Part shown: piece after piece, positions 18,176 through 26,992 of the stretch
Layout: every line of letters starts with the position of its first letter
Position numbering within the stretch: position 1 is the first letter of the stretch
Assembly: GCA_913058395.1 (NCBI GenBank)
Contig: CAJXQI010000012.1
Span: forward strand, 62,001 to 126,000
Reading direction: 5' to 3'
From: an uncultured Colwellia sp.
GTDB taxonomy: Bacteria > Pseudomonadota > Gammaproteobacteria > Enterobacterales > Alteromonadaceae
Length of the DNA stretch: 64,000 nt
Translations under genes and position numbers: made by a program
Notes under the pieces: model-generated
The model's database searches: none
Told to the model about the DNA's origin: nothing
Seen by the model: the letters and a program-made list of their open reading frames with translations, nothing else

Positions 18176-18676
18176 ATGATTAAATTATCAAAAACCGGCT
18201 GGAATAATGTCATTATCTTTGCGGTAATGGGCTTTATTCTGCTTATTAATGTTGTTAATAAAAAAGTTTATTCACCTGAAGGGGAAAGCTCTGATAGCAG
18301 TGCTAGCCAAGCTCTTGCTATTATTGATCCGCAGCAAGTGATATTGGCGTTGACGATAGAAAATGTGGTTTTAGTCGAGCGAATAGGTCGTACTTGGCGT
18401 GCGAATCCAGCGAATATTTCAGGCCAAGCGTTAGAGCAAATGATGATGTCATGGCAGCAAAGCACTGGTGAAGTGATGACACAAGCTCCAGAAATAGATC
18501 GACAATTTTCCCTCGACGTTAAGCTTGATATTGCAGGTCTTGCAGAGCCATTACAATTAAATGTTTATGCAACCGAGCAACAATTACTGGTTTTTAACCC
18601 ACAGCAACAACAATGGCTAGCGTTGCCAATAGAAATTTACGGGCAGCTATTTCCACAAGAAATTTTTGCTAATTAA
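18176..18676 (+). CDS. Uncharacterised membrane-anchored protein
   Basis: 166 residues, family not recognised. One N-terminal transmembrane helix (about residues 11-27, VIIFAVMGFILLINVV) is followed by a periplasmic domain of about 130 residues with no cysteines. The soluble part has the repeated look of a small alpha/beta domain (ALTIENVVLVERIGRTW, LDVKLDIAGLAEPLQLNVYA). It precedes an ATP-grasp gene by 53 bp on the same strand and the two may be cotranscribed. No clear Shine-Dalgarno precedes the ATG. Confidence 0.7.
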   Translation: MIKLSKTGWNNVIIFAVMGFILLINVVNKKVYSPEGESSDSSASQALAIIDPQQVILALTIENVVLVERIGRTWRANPANISGQALEQMMMSWQQSTGEVMTQAPEIDRQFSLDVKLDIAGLAEPLQLNVYATEQQLLVFNPQQQQWLALPIEIYGQLFPQEIFAN

Positions 18677-18729
18677 TTCACCCTTGTTTGTGTTCGTTCA
18701 CAGCTACATCGCAGAGAAAATGAAATATT

Positions 18730-19617
18730 ATGAGAAAATGTGCAATTTTATCAATGGACAGTTTGGCTGACTTTGAAGCGTATGATGACTTAATTGATCA
18801 GCCAATGTTGGCATTAGGTTGGCAAACTGAAGTAGTTTCATGGCGCAATAGCTCAGTAAACTGGTCAGATTATGAAGTGGTGGTTATCCGCAGTCCTTGG
18901 GATTATCAAGATGATATGGAAAGCTTCGTGAAAGTGCTGACCAACATTGAGCAATCAAGTGCTCGTCTAGAAAATAGCTTAAACGTAGTGCAGTGGAATA
19001 TTAACAAAATTTACCTAACTCACTTAGAAGCTGACGATGTCACTATTGTACCAACACTGTGGCCGGATGCCTTTAATGCTGATGATCTTGCTGGATATTT
19101 TACGAATTTTTCCACGGCGCAAATAGTTTTAAAGCCAAGAGTGAGTGCTAACGCTGATAATACTTTTTGGTTAACTCAAGATAACTACCAAAGTAAAATT
19201 GCCGAATTAAGCGCAGCATTTGCTAGTCGAGAATTGATGGTACAACCTTTTATGGCTGATATTTGCCAAGAAGGTGAATTCTCTTTGTTCTATTTCAATG
19301 GCGAATTTAGTCACGCGATATTAAAAACACCAGCAAAAGGTGATTTTCGCGTACAAGAAGAGCATGGTGGCGGACTATTATCAGTAACTCCTGAGCCTGC
19401 ACTTGAAGCTGCAGCCAATAAAACTATGCAAGCCATTAGCAAGTTGCACGGTGATTTACTTTACGCCCGTATTGATTTTGTTCGTCATCAAGATACCTTT
19501 GCTTTGATGGAAGCGGAATTAATTGAGCCGTCACTATATTTCAATATGGATGCTGCTTCTCCACAACGTTTTGCTGATGCGCTAGTTGCCCGCATGGCGA
19601 CTGCAGAAACTAAATAA
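18730..19617 (+). CDS. ATP-grasp domain protein, DcsG-like
   Basis: 295-residue cytoplasmic enzyme. The N-terminal domain has the segment YEVVVIRSPWDY followed by a helix, and QWNINKIYLTHLEADDVTIV leads into the ATP-grasp fold. The nucleotide/Mg region includes QIVLKPRVSANADNTF, the second ATP-grasp segment ELMVQPFMADICQEGEFSLF, and C-terminal metal ligands in FALMEAELIEPSLYFN. The layout resembles the ATP-grasp proteins related to DcsG of cycloserine synthesis and prokaryotic glutathione synthetase. Such enzymes ligate a carboxylate to an amine through an acyl phosphate. The substrate cannot be told. mutM follows at 18 bp, so read-through is likely. Confidence 0.8.
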   Translation: MRKCAILSMDSLADFEAYDDLIDQPMLALGWQTEVVSWRNSSVNWSDYEVVVIRSPWDYQDDMESFVKVLTNIEQSSARLENSLNVVQWNINKIYLTHLEADDVTIVPTLWPDAFNADDLAGYFTNFSTAQIVLKPRVSANADNTFWLTQDNYQSKIAELSAAFASRELMVQPFMADICQEGEFSLFYFNGEFSHAILKTPAKGDFRVQEEHGGGLLSVTPEPALEAAANKTMQAISKLHGDLLYARIDFVRHQDTFALMEAELIEPSLYFNMDAASPQRFADALVARMATAETK

Positions 19618-19635
19618 AACTAGGACTGATTGTAG

Positions 19636-20538
19636 ATGCCAGAGTTACCAGAAGTTGAAGTTTGCCGTTTAGGTATTACCCCACACATTGCCGGCAAGCA
19701 AGTTGAAGATGTTGTGGTGCGCAATGCCAAACTTCGTTGGCCTATTCCAGAAGAAGTGCATAGTGTTGTCGGTAAAACCTTAGAAAAAATAGAGCGCCGT
19801 TCTAAGTATTTATTACTGCGGTTCTCTAATGGTACTTTGTTACTGCATTTAGGTATGTCAGGCTCAGTGCGAATTTTAGAGCAAGACACACCAGCCGTTA
19901 AGCATGACCATTTTGAAATGCTGTTTGATAATGAAAAAATATTGCGTCTAAATGATCCACGTCGATTTGGCGCAGTATTGTGGTTTCCAGAACATTTAGA
20001 TCAACAAGGGCTATTAACAAAGCTTGGACCTGAGCCGCTAACCGATGATTTTAGCTATGGGCATTTATTTGCTAAAGCCGGTAACCGCAAAGTGCCGATT
20101 AAAACCTTTTTGATGGATAATCATGTGGTAGTTGGTGTCGGTAACATTTATGCCAATGAAGCACTGTTTATTGCCAGTATTCATCCTGCGACGTTGGTGA
20201 ATAGCGTTAGTGAAGAAAAGTTTAATGAGCTAACCGATATTATCAAGCAAGTATTAGCGGCCGCTATTGAGCAAGGTGGCACTACCTTAAAAGATTTTAC
20301 TCAAGCTGACGGTAAACCGGGTTATTTTGCGCAAAAGCTGTTTGTTTATGGTCGCGCAGGTGAAAAATGCGATGGTTGCCAAAGTGTGTTAGAAGAAATT
20401 CGTCAATCGAATCGCAGCTCAGTTTTTTGTCCGCAATGCCAAGTTTTGCCTAAACAAAGCGTAAAGCAAACAGCGAAGCCTAAAGCTAAGCGGAAAGTGC
20501 CTAGTAAGAAAAAAACAGCGAAGAAGCCAACAAATTAA
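19636..20538 (+). CDS. mutM: Formamidopyrimidine-DNA glycosylase (Fpg/MutM)
   Basis: Bifunctional DNA glycosylase/AP lyase that removes 8-oxoguanine and FaPy lesions. The catalytic N-terminus MPELPEVEV is intact (Pro as nucleophile, Glu next to it). Lys57 is present (RRSKYLL), as are the helix-two-turns-helix region and the C-terminal zinc finger (CDGC...CPQC). The protein is 300 residues against 269 in E. coli. The excess is a C-terminal tail of about 28 residues after the zinc finger, strongly Lys/Pro/Thr-rich, with repeated KPK/KKK. The tail probably adds non-specific DNA affinity (inference). The gene keeps its ancestral place near rpmBG and coaD. Confidence 0.97.
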   Translation: MPELPEVEVCRLGITPHIAGKQVEDVVVRNAKLRWPIPEEVHSVVGKTLEKIERRSKYLLLRFSNGTLLLHLGMSGSVRILEQDTPAVKHDHFEMLFDNEKILRLNDPRRFGAVLWFPEHLDQQGLLTKLGPEPLTDDFSYGHLFAKAGNRKVPIKTFLMDNHVVVGVGNIYANEALFIASIHPATLVNSVSEEKFNELTDIIKQVLAAAIEQGGTTLKDFTQADGKPGYFAQKLFVYGRAGEKCDGCQSVLEEIRQSNRSSVFCPQCQVLPKQSVKQTAKPKAKRKVPSKKKTAKKPTN

Positions 20539-20607
20539 ATCACTTAAGAGCTAAGTCACTAAATAACGAAGTAAAGTGTTGGTTACTATGACTTAGTGTG
20601 ATTTTTT
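20537..20607 (+). terminator. mutM terminator (two-part stem)
   Basis: AAATCAC (20537-20543) and TAAGTCA (20552-20558) pair with GTGATTT (20598-20604) and TGACTTA (20589-20595). A T-run to 20607 follows. A long loop makes it less certain than the others. Confidence 0.55.
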
Positions 20608-20696
20608 GCGCCTGATCAACTGCTTATTTAAATTCCTAGTATACAATTATCTCTATATCGCAAGAATTTATACTTGGCTGAGGAATTGTAAACATT

Positions 20697-21551
20697 ATGA
20701 GATGGATTTATTTTATTGTACTGCAAGCAATTCTTGCTTTAGTGATAGCAGGGCTTGTTTATAAACATAACGACAAAGCCGTTATTATTAAAACGCCACC
20801 AACAGCATTGGCGCAATGGTATAAGCCAGAAAACAAACGTCAGGTTTGGTTGCACAATATGTTTAAGCTACGCCGTGAAATACAGGCAGTAGCATTTTAT
20901 GCCCAAGAAAAAGACCAAAAGCATCTTGATAAATGGGCTGCTTCATTGAATAAGCATTATTTTAAAATTGCTGAAATGGTGCCTAGTTGGGATAAAAAGC
21001 TTGCAACATCAACACTTGAAAACTTAAAAAACCACGTTGCTCAGCAAAATTATACTGGCGTATTAACTGAAGTGGATAATTTGCAAAAAAACTGTGACTC
21101 TTGTCATAGTGATTACCGAGAAATTACTGCCCTGACATATCGAGCGCCAGACTTTTCAGCAATTGAAGTTGAACCTTTACTGCCATTTAACACCCATATG
21201 CAAAGCCTAATTAAGCAAGTTAATCAGATCAAGATAGCATCAGAAGATGGTATGACGGAGCTTGCTTTATCTTCGTTAACCGATTTAAAAAAGGGTATGC
21301 AACAACTGGGTGAGGTATGTACCGACTGTCATAAACAAGACAAGCAAACTTACCCAAGTGAAGAAATGAGTAATACCTTAGTAAGCCTAGAAAGTAGCTT
21401 GAAAACAGGAACGCTTAGGGACCAAGGTATGGATTTAGGCGCGTTGGCTGTGCAGGCATGTGCTCGTTGTCATGGTACCCACAGACTAACCTCTGGTGCT
21501 AAAGATTTACTATCAAAAGAGCAGAGCTTGGCTGAGCTATTGAAACACTAG
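20697..21551 (+). CDS. Membrane-anchored multihaem c-type cytochrome
   Basis: 284 residues with an uncleaved N-terminal signal-anchor (YFIVLQAILALVIAGLVY) and three CXXCH haem-binding motifs: CDSCH (about residue 139), CTDCH (about 205) and CARCH (about 257). The first two sit at the ends of two similar helical segments, each about 70-80 residues, suggesting a duplicated cytochrome c'/c556-type four-helix unit. The third is in a short C-terminal segment (ACARCHGTHR). It should face the periplasm. The redox partner is unknown and no oxidoreductase genes are adjacent. It lies alone between mutM and coaD and ends in a bidirectional terminator. Confidence 0.85.
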   Translation: MRWIYFIVLQAILALVIAGLVYKHNDKAVIIKTPPTALAQWYKPENKRQVWLHNMFKLRREIQAVAFYAQEKDQKHLDKWAASLNKHYFKIAEMVPSWDKKLATSTLENLKNHVAQQNYTGVLTEVDNLQKNCDSCHSDYREITALTYRAPDFSAIEVEPLLPFNTHMQSLIKQVNQIKIASEDGMTELALSSLTDLKKGMQQLGEVCTDCHKQDKQTYPSEEMSNTLVSLESSLKTGTLRDQGMDLGALAVQACARCHGTHRLTSGAKDLLSKEQSLAELLKH

Positions 21552-21605
21552 TTTCAGGCTTTTCAAGTGCTGTGAGCGAGATAAATTAAAGTCGATTGAT
21601 ATTAT

Positions 21606-21633
21606 AAAGCAGCTCCTGGAGCTGCTTTTTTAT
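21606..21633. terminator. Bidirectional terminator between the cytochrome and coaD
   Basis: AAAGCAGCTCC / GGAGCTGCTTT around a single T (in practice a 10-bp stem with a 3-nt loop) with a following T-run. It sits between convergent genes. Confidence 0.88.
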
Positions 21634-21655
21634 TGCTAAAAACTGGAGTGAGTTT

Positions 21656-22180
<525 letters not shown>

Positions 22181-22222
22181 TTATTGTAAATGGCAAACTA
22201 CCGAATTTCAAAGCTATCTTTA

Positions 22223-22624
22223 TTACTGAGCGTATTGCGGCACTTGTTGTTGAAGTTTTGCTAACATGGCAGTCATCTGGTCATTAATCATATTTAGTGC
22301 TTTGAATGGTCTGATCATGACTTTGAACTCAGTAATTTGTTGGTCATCATTCCAGGTGATCATATCAATGCCATTTACTTCTATACCGTTAAGCGTCAAT
22401 TGAAATTCAAGTACGGCGGTTTGGCCATTAACGAACTCTTTAACGTAGCGAAAATCGTCGGTAAGAAAAGTATGAAAAGCAGCTTGTAGATACATCGAAA
22501 CCATTTTTTTACCTTGGATCGGTGTATGAATAACCGGTGAGTGCAACACTGCATTGTCACTAAGCATGGACCCTAACTTTGAAGCATCCCGTTTATTAAT
22601 ACTTTCATGCCAATTACTTATCAT
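22223..22624 (-). CDS. SnoaL/NTF2-like protein
   Basis: 133 residues with the shape of the SnoaL-like NTF2 superfamily: N-terminal helices (WHESINKRDASKLGSMLSDN), the strand ALHSPVIHTPIQGKKMV, a long helix and curved beta strands (TAVLEFQLTLNGIEVNGIDM, then WNDDQQITEFKVMIRPF). Such proteins are small ligand-binding or isomerase-like enzymes; the substrate cannot be predicted. It is divergent from a TetR regulator (161 bp between starts), which may control it. Confidence 0.8.
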   Translation of the reverse strand: MISNWHESINKRDASKLGSMLSDNAVLHSPVIHTPIQGKKMVSMYLQAAFHTFLTDDFRYVKEFVNGQTAVLEFQLTLNGIEVNGIDMITWNDDQQITEFKVMIRPFKALNMINDQMTAMLAKLQQQVPQYAQ

Positions 22625-22785
22625 TTTATTTCCCTATTCTTGATTAGAAAAACTACCATGCACTCAAATCTAACAGGTGTCAATATTGGTTCTGCTTAAA
22701 GTATTTACTCGAAAGGCTTTAATTTTGGCTAATTTTGATAGTATGATAGAAAAATCTATGTCGACAAATACAAGAAGTAGTATTC

Positions 22786-23442
22786 ATGAAAACTCGGGAT
22801 AAAATAATCCAAGCCAGCATTGTATTGTTTAATGAACAAGGTGAACGTAATGTTACCACTAATCATATTGCTGCCGATCTTGGTATTAGTCCAGGTAACC
22901 TCTATTACCACTTCCGTAATAAAGAAGACATTATTCTGTCAATTTACGAAGAGTATGCGCGTAACTTGCTGATAGAGACCATGCCTGAAGTTAGCCCTGA
23001 CGTAAAACCGCTCGATGCCATTATTTTGTATATGGATGTTGTTTTTCAAGCAATGATGAAATTCCGCTTTTTCTACAGTAACTTACCTGTGTTATTGGCA
23101 AAAAATCCATTGCTTCATGATAAGTACGTAGAAGTGCAAAGCTTTATTGCGCAACGTGTAAGCGAATTATTAATTTCTTTACGTGAAGCTAAAATGATGG
23201 AGTTTTTGGATGAAGACTTACCAGATATTGTTAGCATTTTACGTTTAGTGAATACCTTTTGGTTAAGCTTTTACCAAACGCAAAACAATGATACTGAAAT
23301 TAACGACGCGGTATTTTATCAAGGCGTTTTGAAAATTTTAGTTATCATTCAGCCGTACATTAGTGAATCAGCCAAAGACGAGTTTTTGAAAGCTCGTGCT
23401 ATGTATCGCCAACGCTGCCAAGACAGTTTAGACGCAGCCTAA
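22786..23442 (+). CDS. TetR family transcriptional regulator
   Basis: 218 residues. The N-terminal helix-turn-helix is clear (RNVTTNHIAADLGISPGNLY, then YHFRNKEDIILSIYEEY). The C-terminal domain is helical and belongs to the COG1309 type with an uncharacterised ligand pocket. The nearest plausible target is the divergent SnoaL-like gene; the shared 161-bp region would hold the operator. The stop codon lies only 17 bp from the convergent kdkA stop. Confidence 0.9.
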   Translation: MKTRDKIIQASIVLFNEQGERNVTTNHIAADLGISPGNLYYHFRNKEDIILSIYEEYARNLLIETMPEVSPDVKPLDAIILYMDVVFQAMMKFRFFYSNLPVLLAKNPLLHDKYVEVQSFIAQRVSELLISLREAKMMEFLDEDLPDIVSILRLVNTFWLSFYQTQNNDTEINDAVFYQGVLKILVIIQPYISESAKDEFLKARAMYRQRCQDSLDAA

Positions 23443-23459
23443 ACTGCTATTGTATTGAA

Positions 23460-24215
23460 TTATGACTGGTAACCTTTCATTAAGGCTTGCCAGTTTTCTT
23501 CTTGCCATTGAAAGTTAACCACTCGATGGCATTCTTTTCGAAATGATCGTAATAATCTCGCCATATTCTCTTCAGGCCATTTTTCCAATGTTGTTCGCTG
23601 TTCGCCACGATCAAAATCTATTAAAAAAACCTGATTTTTATCATCGACTAATATGTTGTGAGCATTTAAATCATGATGATAAATACCCTGTTGATGAAAT
23701 GCTTTGATGACTTTGCCAATAGCAAACCACAAGGTATCGTCAATTTGTTTATCGCTCAATATGCCGACTAGGTCACTGGCGTTTTCGATACGTGATGACA
23801 GTAGATCAGCGCGATAAAACAGCCCAATTTTTTCCACACGAAACGCAACAGGTTTTGGCGCAGGTAATCCTAATGAACGCATAGTTTTCAATAAGGAAAA
23901 TTCACGTGCAGCGCGTGTTTTTTCTCGGCCAGTATAGAAATATTGGTCGTTGATAACTTTGCCAATTAAGCCGCCGCGATAATAGTGACGTAATACCCAA
24001 TTTCGCATAATTTTTTTTGAATTTTCAGTCGCAATAAACCAAGTGGTACCACGCCCTTGTGCACTGCCTGCAATGGCATTTTTTGCTTGCCAATATTCGC
24101 CGTCGAGCATTTCTGGTGCAAATGAATCAATTTCAATATTGTCGTAACGGCAGTAAATGTTGCCTCGTTGAAAAGATTTTTCCTGACAGGGTTTTACAAT
24201 TGCCGGCTGGTTCAA
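23460..24215 (-). CDS. kdkA: 3-deoxy-D-manno-octulosonic acid kinase
   Basis: 251-residue kinase that phosphorylates Kdo at position 4 in the lipopolysaccharide inner core, at the inner membrane. It is a protein-kinase-like fold: catalytic loop YHHDLNAHNILVDD, metal motif LIDFDRGEQR, and the N-terminal LRHYYRGGLIGKVINDQYFY typical of KdkA. Organisms with KdkA usually have a single-Kdo inner core made by a monofunctional WaaA. It is divergent from the GT9 gene with 48 bp between starts; both probably serve core assembly. waaA is about 4 kb away. Confidence 0.92.
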   Translation of the reverse strand: MNQPAIVKPCQEKSFQRGNIYCRYDNIEIDSFAPEMLDGEYWQAKNAIAGSAQGRGTTWFIATENSKKIMRNWVLRHYYRGGLIGKVINDQYFYTGREKTRAAREFSLLKTMRSLGLPAPKPVAFRVEKIGLFYRADLLSSRIENASDLVGILSDKQIDDTLWFAIGKVIKAFHQQGIYHHDLNAHNILVDDKNQVFLIDFDRGEQRTTLEKWPEENMARLLRSFRKECHRVVNFQWQEENWQALMKGYQS

Positions 24216-24263
24216 GATAATAGACCTATATTATATTTCTGCTCCTATTGTGGTGATTCCTTT

Positions 24264-25352
24264 ATGCTGGGTCAATTATCTGTGCCAAAAAATTTATGTT
24301 TATTACGTTTATCGGCTATTGGTGACGTTTGTCACGCTGTTGCAATGGTGCAAAATATTCAACGGCAGTGGCCAGAGAGCAAAATCACTTGGGTGATTGG
24401 TAAAATTGAAGCAAGTTTGCTGCAAGGTATGGCAGGAGTTGAATTTGTTATTTTCGACAAGCTAGCTGGCTTGCAAGGTTATCGTGATTTACGAGCAAAA
24501 TTAAAAGGCCGAAAATTTGATGTTTTGCTGCATATGCAAGTGGCATTGCGCGCAAGCCTTGCTAGTTTATGCATTCCGGCAAAAGTTAAAATAGGCTTTG
24601 ATAACCAACGGGCAAAAGAAGCACAGTGGCTATTTACTAACAAAAAAGTCGCAGCACAAGCTGAACCGCATGTATTAGACGGTTTTATGGGCTTTGCAGA
24701 GGCGTTGGGATTAGAAGCTAGCGCGCCGATATGGCATATGCCGATTACAGATGAAGAGCAACTGTGGGCGAGTGAAAAACTCAGTGCTAATAATAAAACA
24801 GACAAACCTATCGCTATTATTTGCCCTGCTGCCAGTAAGGCAGAACGCAATTGGCATGCAGAAGGCTATTCTCAAGCCGCAGAACACTTAAATGCTCGCG
24901 GTTTTAAGGTGGTTATTTGTGGTGGCCCAACAACGATGGAAAAACTGCTTGCTGAAGCTATTATTAGTCGCAGTGAATTTAGTGTTGGTGAAAACAACAT
25001 TCTTAATCTAGTTGGCGAAACCAGTTTAAAGCAATTGCTAGCGGTATTAAAAGTTGCGCACTTGGTTATAGCACCTGATACTGGCCCAGCTCACATGGCC
25101 GTTACCGTGGGAACGCCGGTCGTTGGTTTATACGCTCACAGTAATCCAAAGCGTACTGGGCCGTATTTATATCCACAATATGTAGTAAGTGCCTATGAAG
25201 CGGCAATTCAATTGCAATATAGTAAAAGTGTTAAACAACTACCTTGGGGGACCCGCGCTAAAGGCAAAGATCTAATGATGCAAATTAGCATCACACAAGT
25301 GAATCAAACTATCGACCGATTGATTGCTGATAACTATGCAGAATTGGCTTAG
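24264..25352 (+). CDS. Glycosyltransferase family 9 (LPS heptosyltransferase-like)
   Basis: 362 residues from the ATG at 24264. The frame is open further upstream into kdkA, but the family N-terminus (LCLLRLSAIGDVCHAVAMVQ) begins only about 12 residues after this ATG. GT9 marks: the ADP-heptose-type N-terminal Rossmann segment just given, DVLLHMQVALRASLAS in the acceptor domain, and C-terminal LVIAPDTGPAHMAVTVGTPV. GT9 enzymes add heptose to the Kdo-lipid A inner core. Its position beside kdkA fits inner-core synthesis. The exact rank (heptosyltransferase I or other) cannot be fixed, so I give no gene symbol. Confidence 0.9.
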   Translation: MLGQLSVPKNLCLLRLSAIGDVCHAVAMVQNIQRQWPESKITWVIGKIEASLLQGMAGVEFVIFDKLAGLQGYRDLRAKLKGRKFDVLLHMQVALRASLASLCIPAKVKIGFDNQRAKEAQWLFTNKKVAAQAEPHVLDGFMGFAEALGLEASAPIWHMPITDEEQLWASEKLSANNKTDKPIAIICPAASKAERNWHAEGYSQAAEHLNARGFKVVICGGPTTMEKLLAEAIISRSEFSVGENNILNLVGETSLKQLLAVLKVAHLVIAPDTGPAHMAVTVGTPVVGLYAHSNPKRTGPYLYPQYVVSAYEAAIQLQYSKSVKQLPWGTRAKGKDLMMQISITQVNQTIDRLIADNYAELA

Positions 25353-25383
25353 TTAGTTGGCTCAGTTAACTACAGGGAAGTAG

Positions 25384-25791
25384 ATGAAAGTCATTTATAG
25401 CTTTACGGATAAACAGATTGAACAAGTCTATTGGCTTCATAAACAAGCTTGGTGGAGTAGTGGCCGTACAGTTGAGGAGACTATACGTTGCCTTGAAGGC
25501 TCGCAAGTTTGTATTGGTATATTGGATGAAAATGACAACCTAATAGCGTTTACTCGTGTGATCACCGATTTCATTTTTAAGGCCATTATATTTGATGTAG
25601 TTGTTGATAAATCACATCAAGGAGCAGGGTTAGGTCAACAACTAATGAGTTTAGTTAAGCAGCATAAAGATTTACATAGCGTTAAACACTTTGAATTATA
25701 TTGTTTGCCTGAAATGGTAGCGTTTTATGAAAGTTTTGGCTTCTCAACAGATATAGACGGTATAAGCCTGATGCGGTGTGTAAATAGCTAA
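25384..25791 (+). CDS. GNAT family N-acetyltransferase
   Basis: 135-residue acetyltransferase with the acetyl-CoA loop QGAGLGQQLM and the C-terminal beta-alpha segment ELYCLPEMVAFYESFGF. The substrate is unknown. Its stop codon overlaps the start of the Nudix gene by one base (TAATG), so the two are translationally coupled. It lies 31 bp after the GT9 gene and may be in that transcript. Confidence 0.9.
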   Translation: MKVIYSFTDKQIEQVYWLHKQAWWSSGRTVEETIRCLEGSQVCIGILDENDNLIAFTRVITDFIFKAIIFDVVVDKSHQGAGLGQQLMSLVKQHKDLHSVKHFELYCLPEMVAFYESFGFSTDIDGISLMRCVNS

Positions 25792-26246
25792 TGGAAGTTG
25801 TAGTGAAAAAATATGTTACCGGTTTTTTGTTTTCCCAAGACTCAAGCCACGTGGTGCTAATTAAGAAAATAAACCCAGCATGGCAGCGAGGCTTGTTTAA
25901 TGGCGTTGGTGGCAAAGTGGAAGCCAATGAATCATCGATTGATGCTATGGTGAGAGAGTTCTCTGAAGAAACGGGTGTAACCACCCGACCTGAAGATTGG
26001 ACCTGCTTTGCTAATGTATTTCGGGCTAATTGTTATGATGTTGATATGTACTTTGCTCATTCAGATCTCGCTTTTAGCGCTAAAACCATTGAAGCAGAAG
26101 AAATACATACGTTAAAAGTAAATGAGCTACCACAAAATATTATTCCCAACTTGCAATGGCTAATTCCCTTAGCACTTGATGCTCAAGCAGACTTTTCAAC
26201 ACCAGTGCGAATAAAGGAAGTTGCCGAAGAACGTGTTAACGCCTAG
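25791..26246 (+). CDS. Nudix hydrolase
   Basis: 151 residues. The Nudix box is complete (GGKVEANESSIDAMVREF, then SEETGV), so it should hydrolyse a nucleoside diphosphate linked to another moiety with a divalent metal. The N-terminal strand YVTGFLFSQDSSHVVLIKK fits MutT/8-oxo-dGTPase-like members, but the substrate cannot be read. Start ATG overlaps the stop of the GNAT gene. Confidence 0.92.
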   Translation: MEVVVKKYVTGFLFSQDSSHVVLIKKINPAWQRGLFNGVGGKVEANESSIDAMVREFSEETGVTTRPEDWTCFANVFRANCYDVDMYFAHSDLAFSAKTIEAEEIHTLKVNELPQNIIPNLQWLIPLALDAQADFSTPVRIKEVAEERVNA

Positions 26247-26309
26247 TTGTACAGCGGTATAAAAACCTAAATCTCCACGCTAAATACCATCAAAAGAAGA
26301 AAATATAAC

Positions 26310-26906
26310 GTGATAAAAAGTAGAAAACTGCACAAAATTATTGGCCTAATTTTAGTTTTACCTATGTTGGGTTGGACAATTACAGGCATCATATTTTTTA
26401 TCAAACCAGGCTATCAAGGTGCCTATGAACAACTATCAGTTAAAACCTACCCGCTTAGCGATTCGATAGTTGTTCAACCAAATAACGAATGGCAAGAAAT
26501 TAAGCTGGTAACTAGCATTTTGGGTGATCATTTATTGGTAAAATCCAATAATAAAACCGAGCATTTAGACCCTAACTCGTTGTTGCTTAAACCGACACCT
26601 TCTGAAGCAGAATTTAAAGCCTTATTGCTTGACGCCTTTACTGGTAATAGTGAACGTTATGGCGATGTGATTAATCTAGATGGTTTATCAGCTCAAACCA
26701 ATACTGGCGTTGAGATAAAGTTGGATTGGAATAACTTACGCTTAAGCCAAAAGGGGCAAGACACTCAGTTAATTAACTTGTTGTACAAGGTGCATTATTT
26801 ACAGTGGACTCCACATAAAGGGGTAGACCAAGTGTTAGGAGTGCTGGGTTTAATCTTACTGATTTTATTAACTATTTTAGGTGTTAGACTTTACCTTAGA
26901 AAATAA
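26310..26906 (+). CDS. PepSY domain membrane protein
   Basis: 198 residues with an N-terminal transmembrane helix (KIIGLILVLPMLGWTITGII), a periplasmic PepSY-like region and a C-terminal helix (VLGVLGLILLILLTILGVRL). The His just after the cytoplasmic start (KLHKIIG) and the KVHYLQW segment are typical of PepSY-associated TM proteins, often linked to siderophore or metal reduction. The start is GTG. It is followed 86 bp later by a secreted hydrolase. No iron-uptake gene is near. Confidence 0.8.
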   Translation: MIKSRKLHKIIGLILVLPMLGWTITGIIFFIKPGYQGAYEQLSVKTYPLSDSIVVQPNNEWQEIKLVTSILGDHLLVKSNNKTEHLDPNSLLLKPTPSEAEFKALLLDAFTGNSERYGDVINLDGLSAQTNTGVEIKLDWNNLRLSQKGQDTQLINLLYKVHYLQWTPHKGVDQVLGVLGLILLILLTILGVRLYLRK

Positions 26907-26992
26907 ACCTGTATTGTAAAGTCAACGGTATGGCTCAATGAATGAGCTATGGCATCCAACTCTCTATTTTCATTCATTTATAAGGATTTAAG

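Noticed and set aside
24168-24263. 32-residue N-terminal extension of the GT9 protein
   Set aside because: It would overlap the divergent kdkA start; the conserved GT9 N-terminus begins shortly after ATG 24264.
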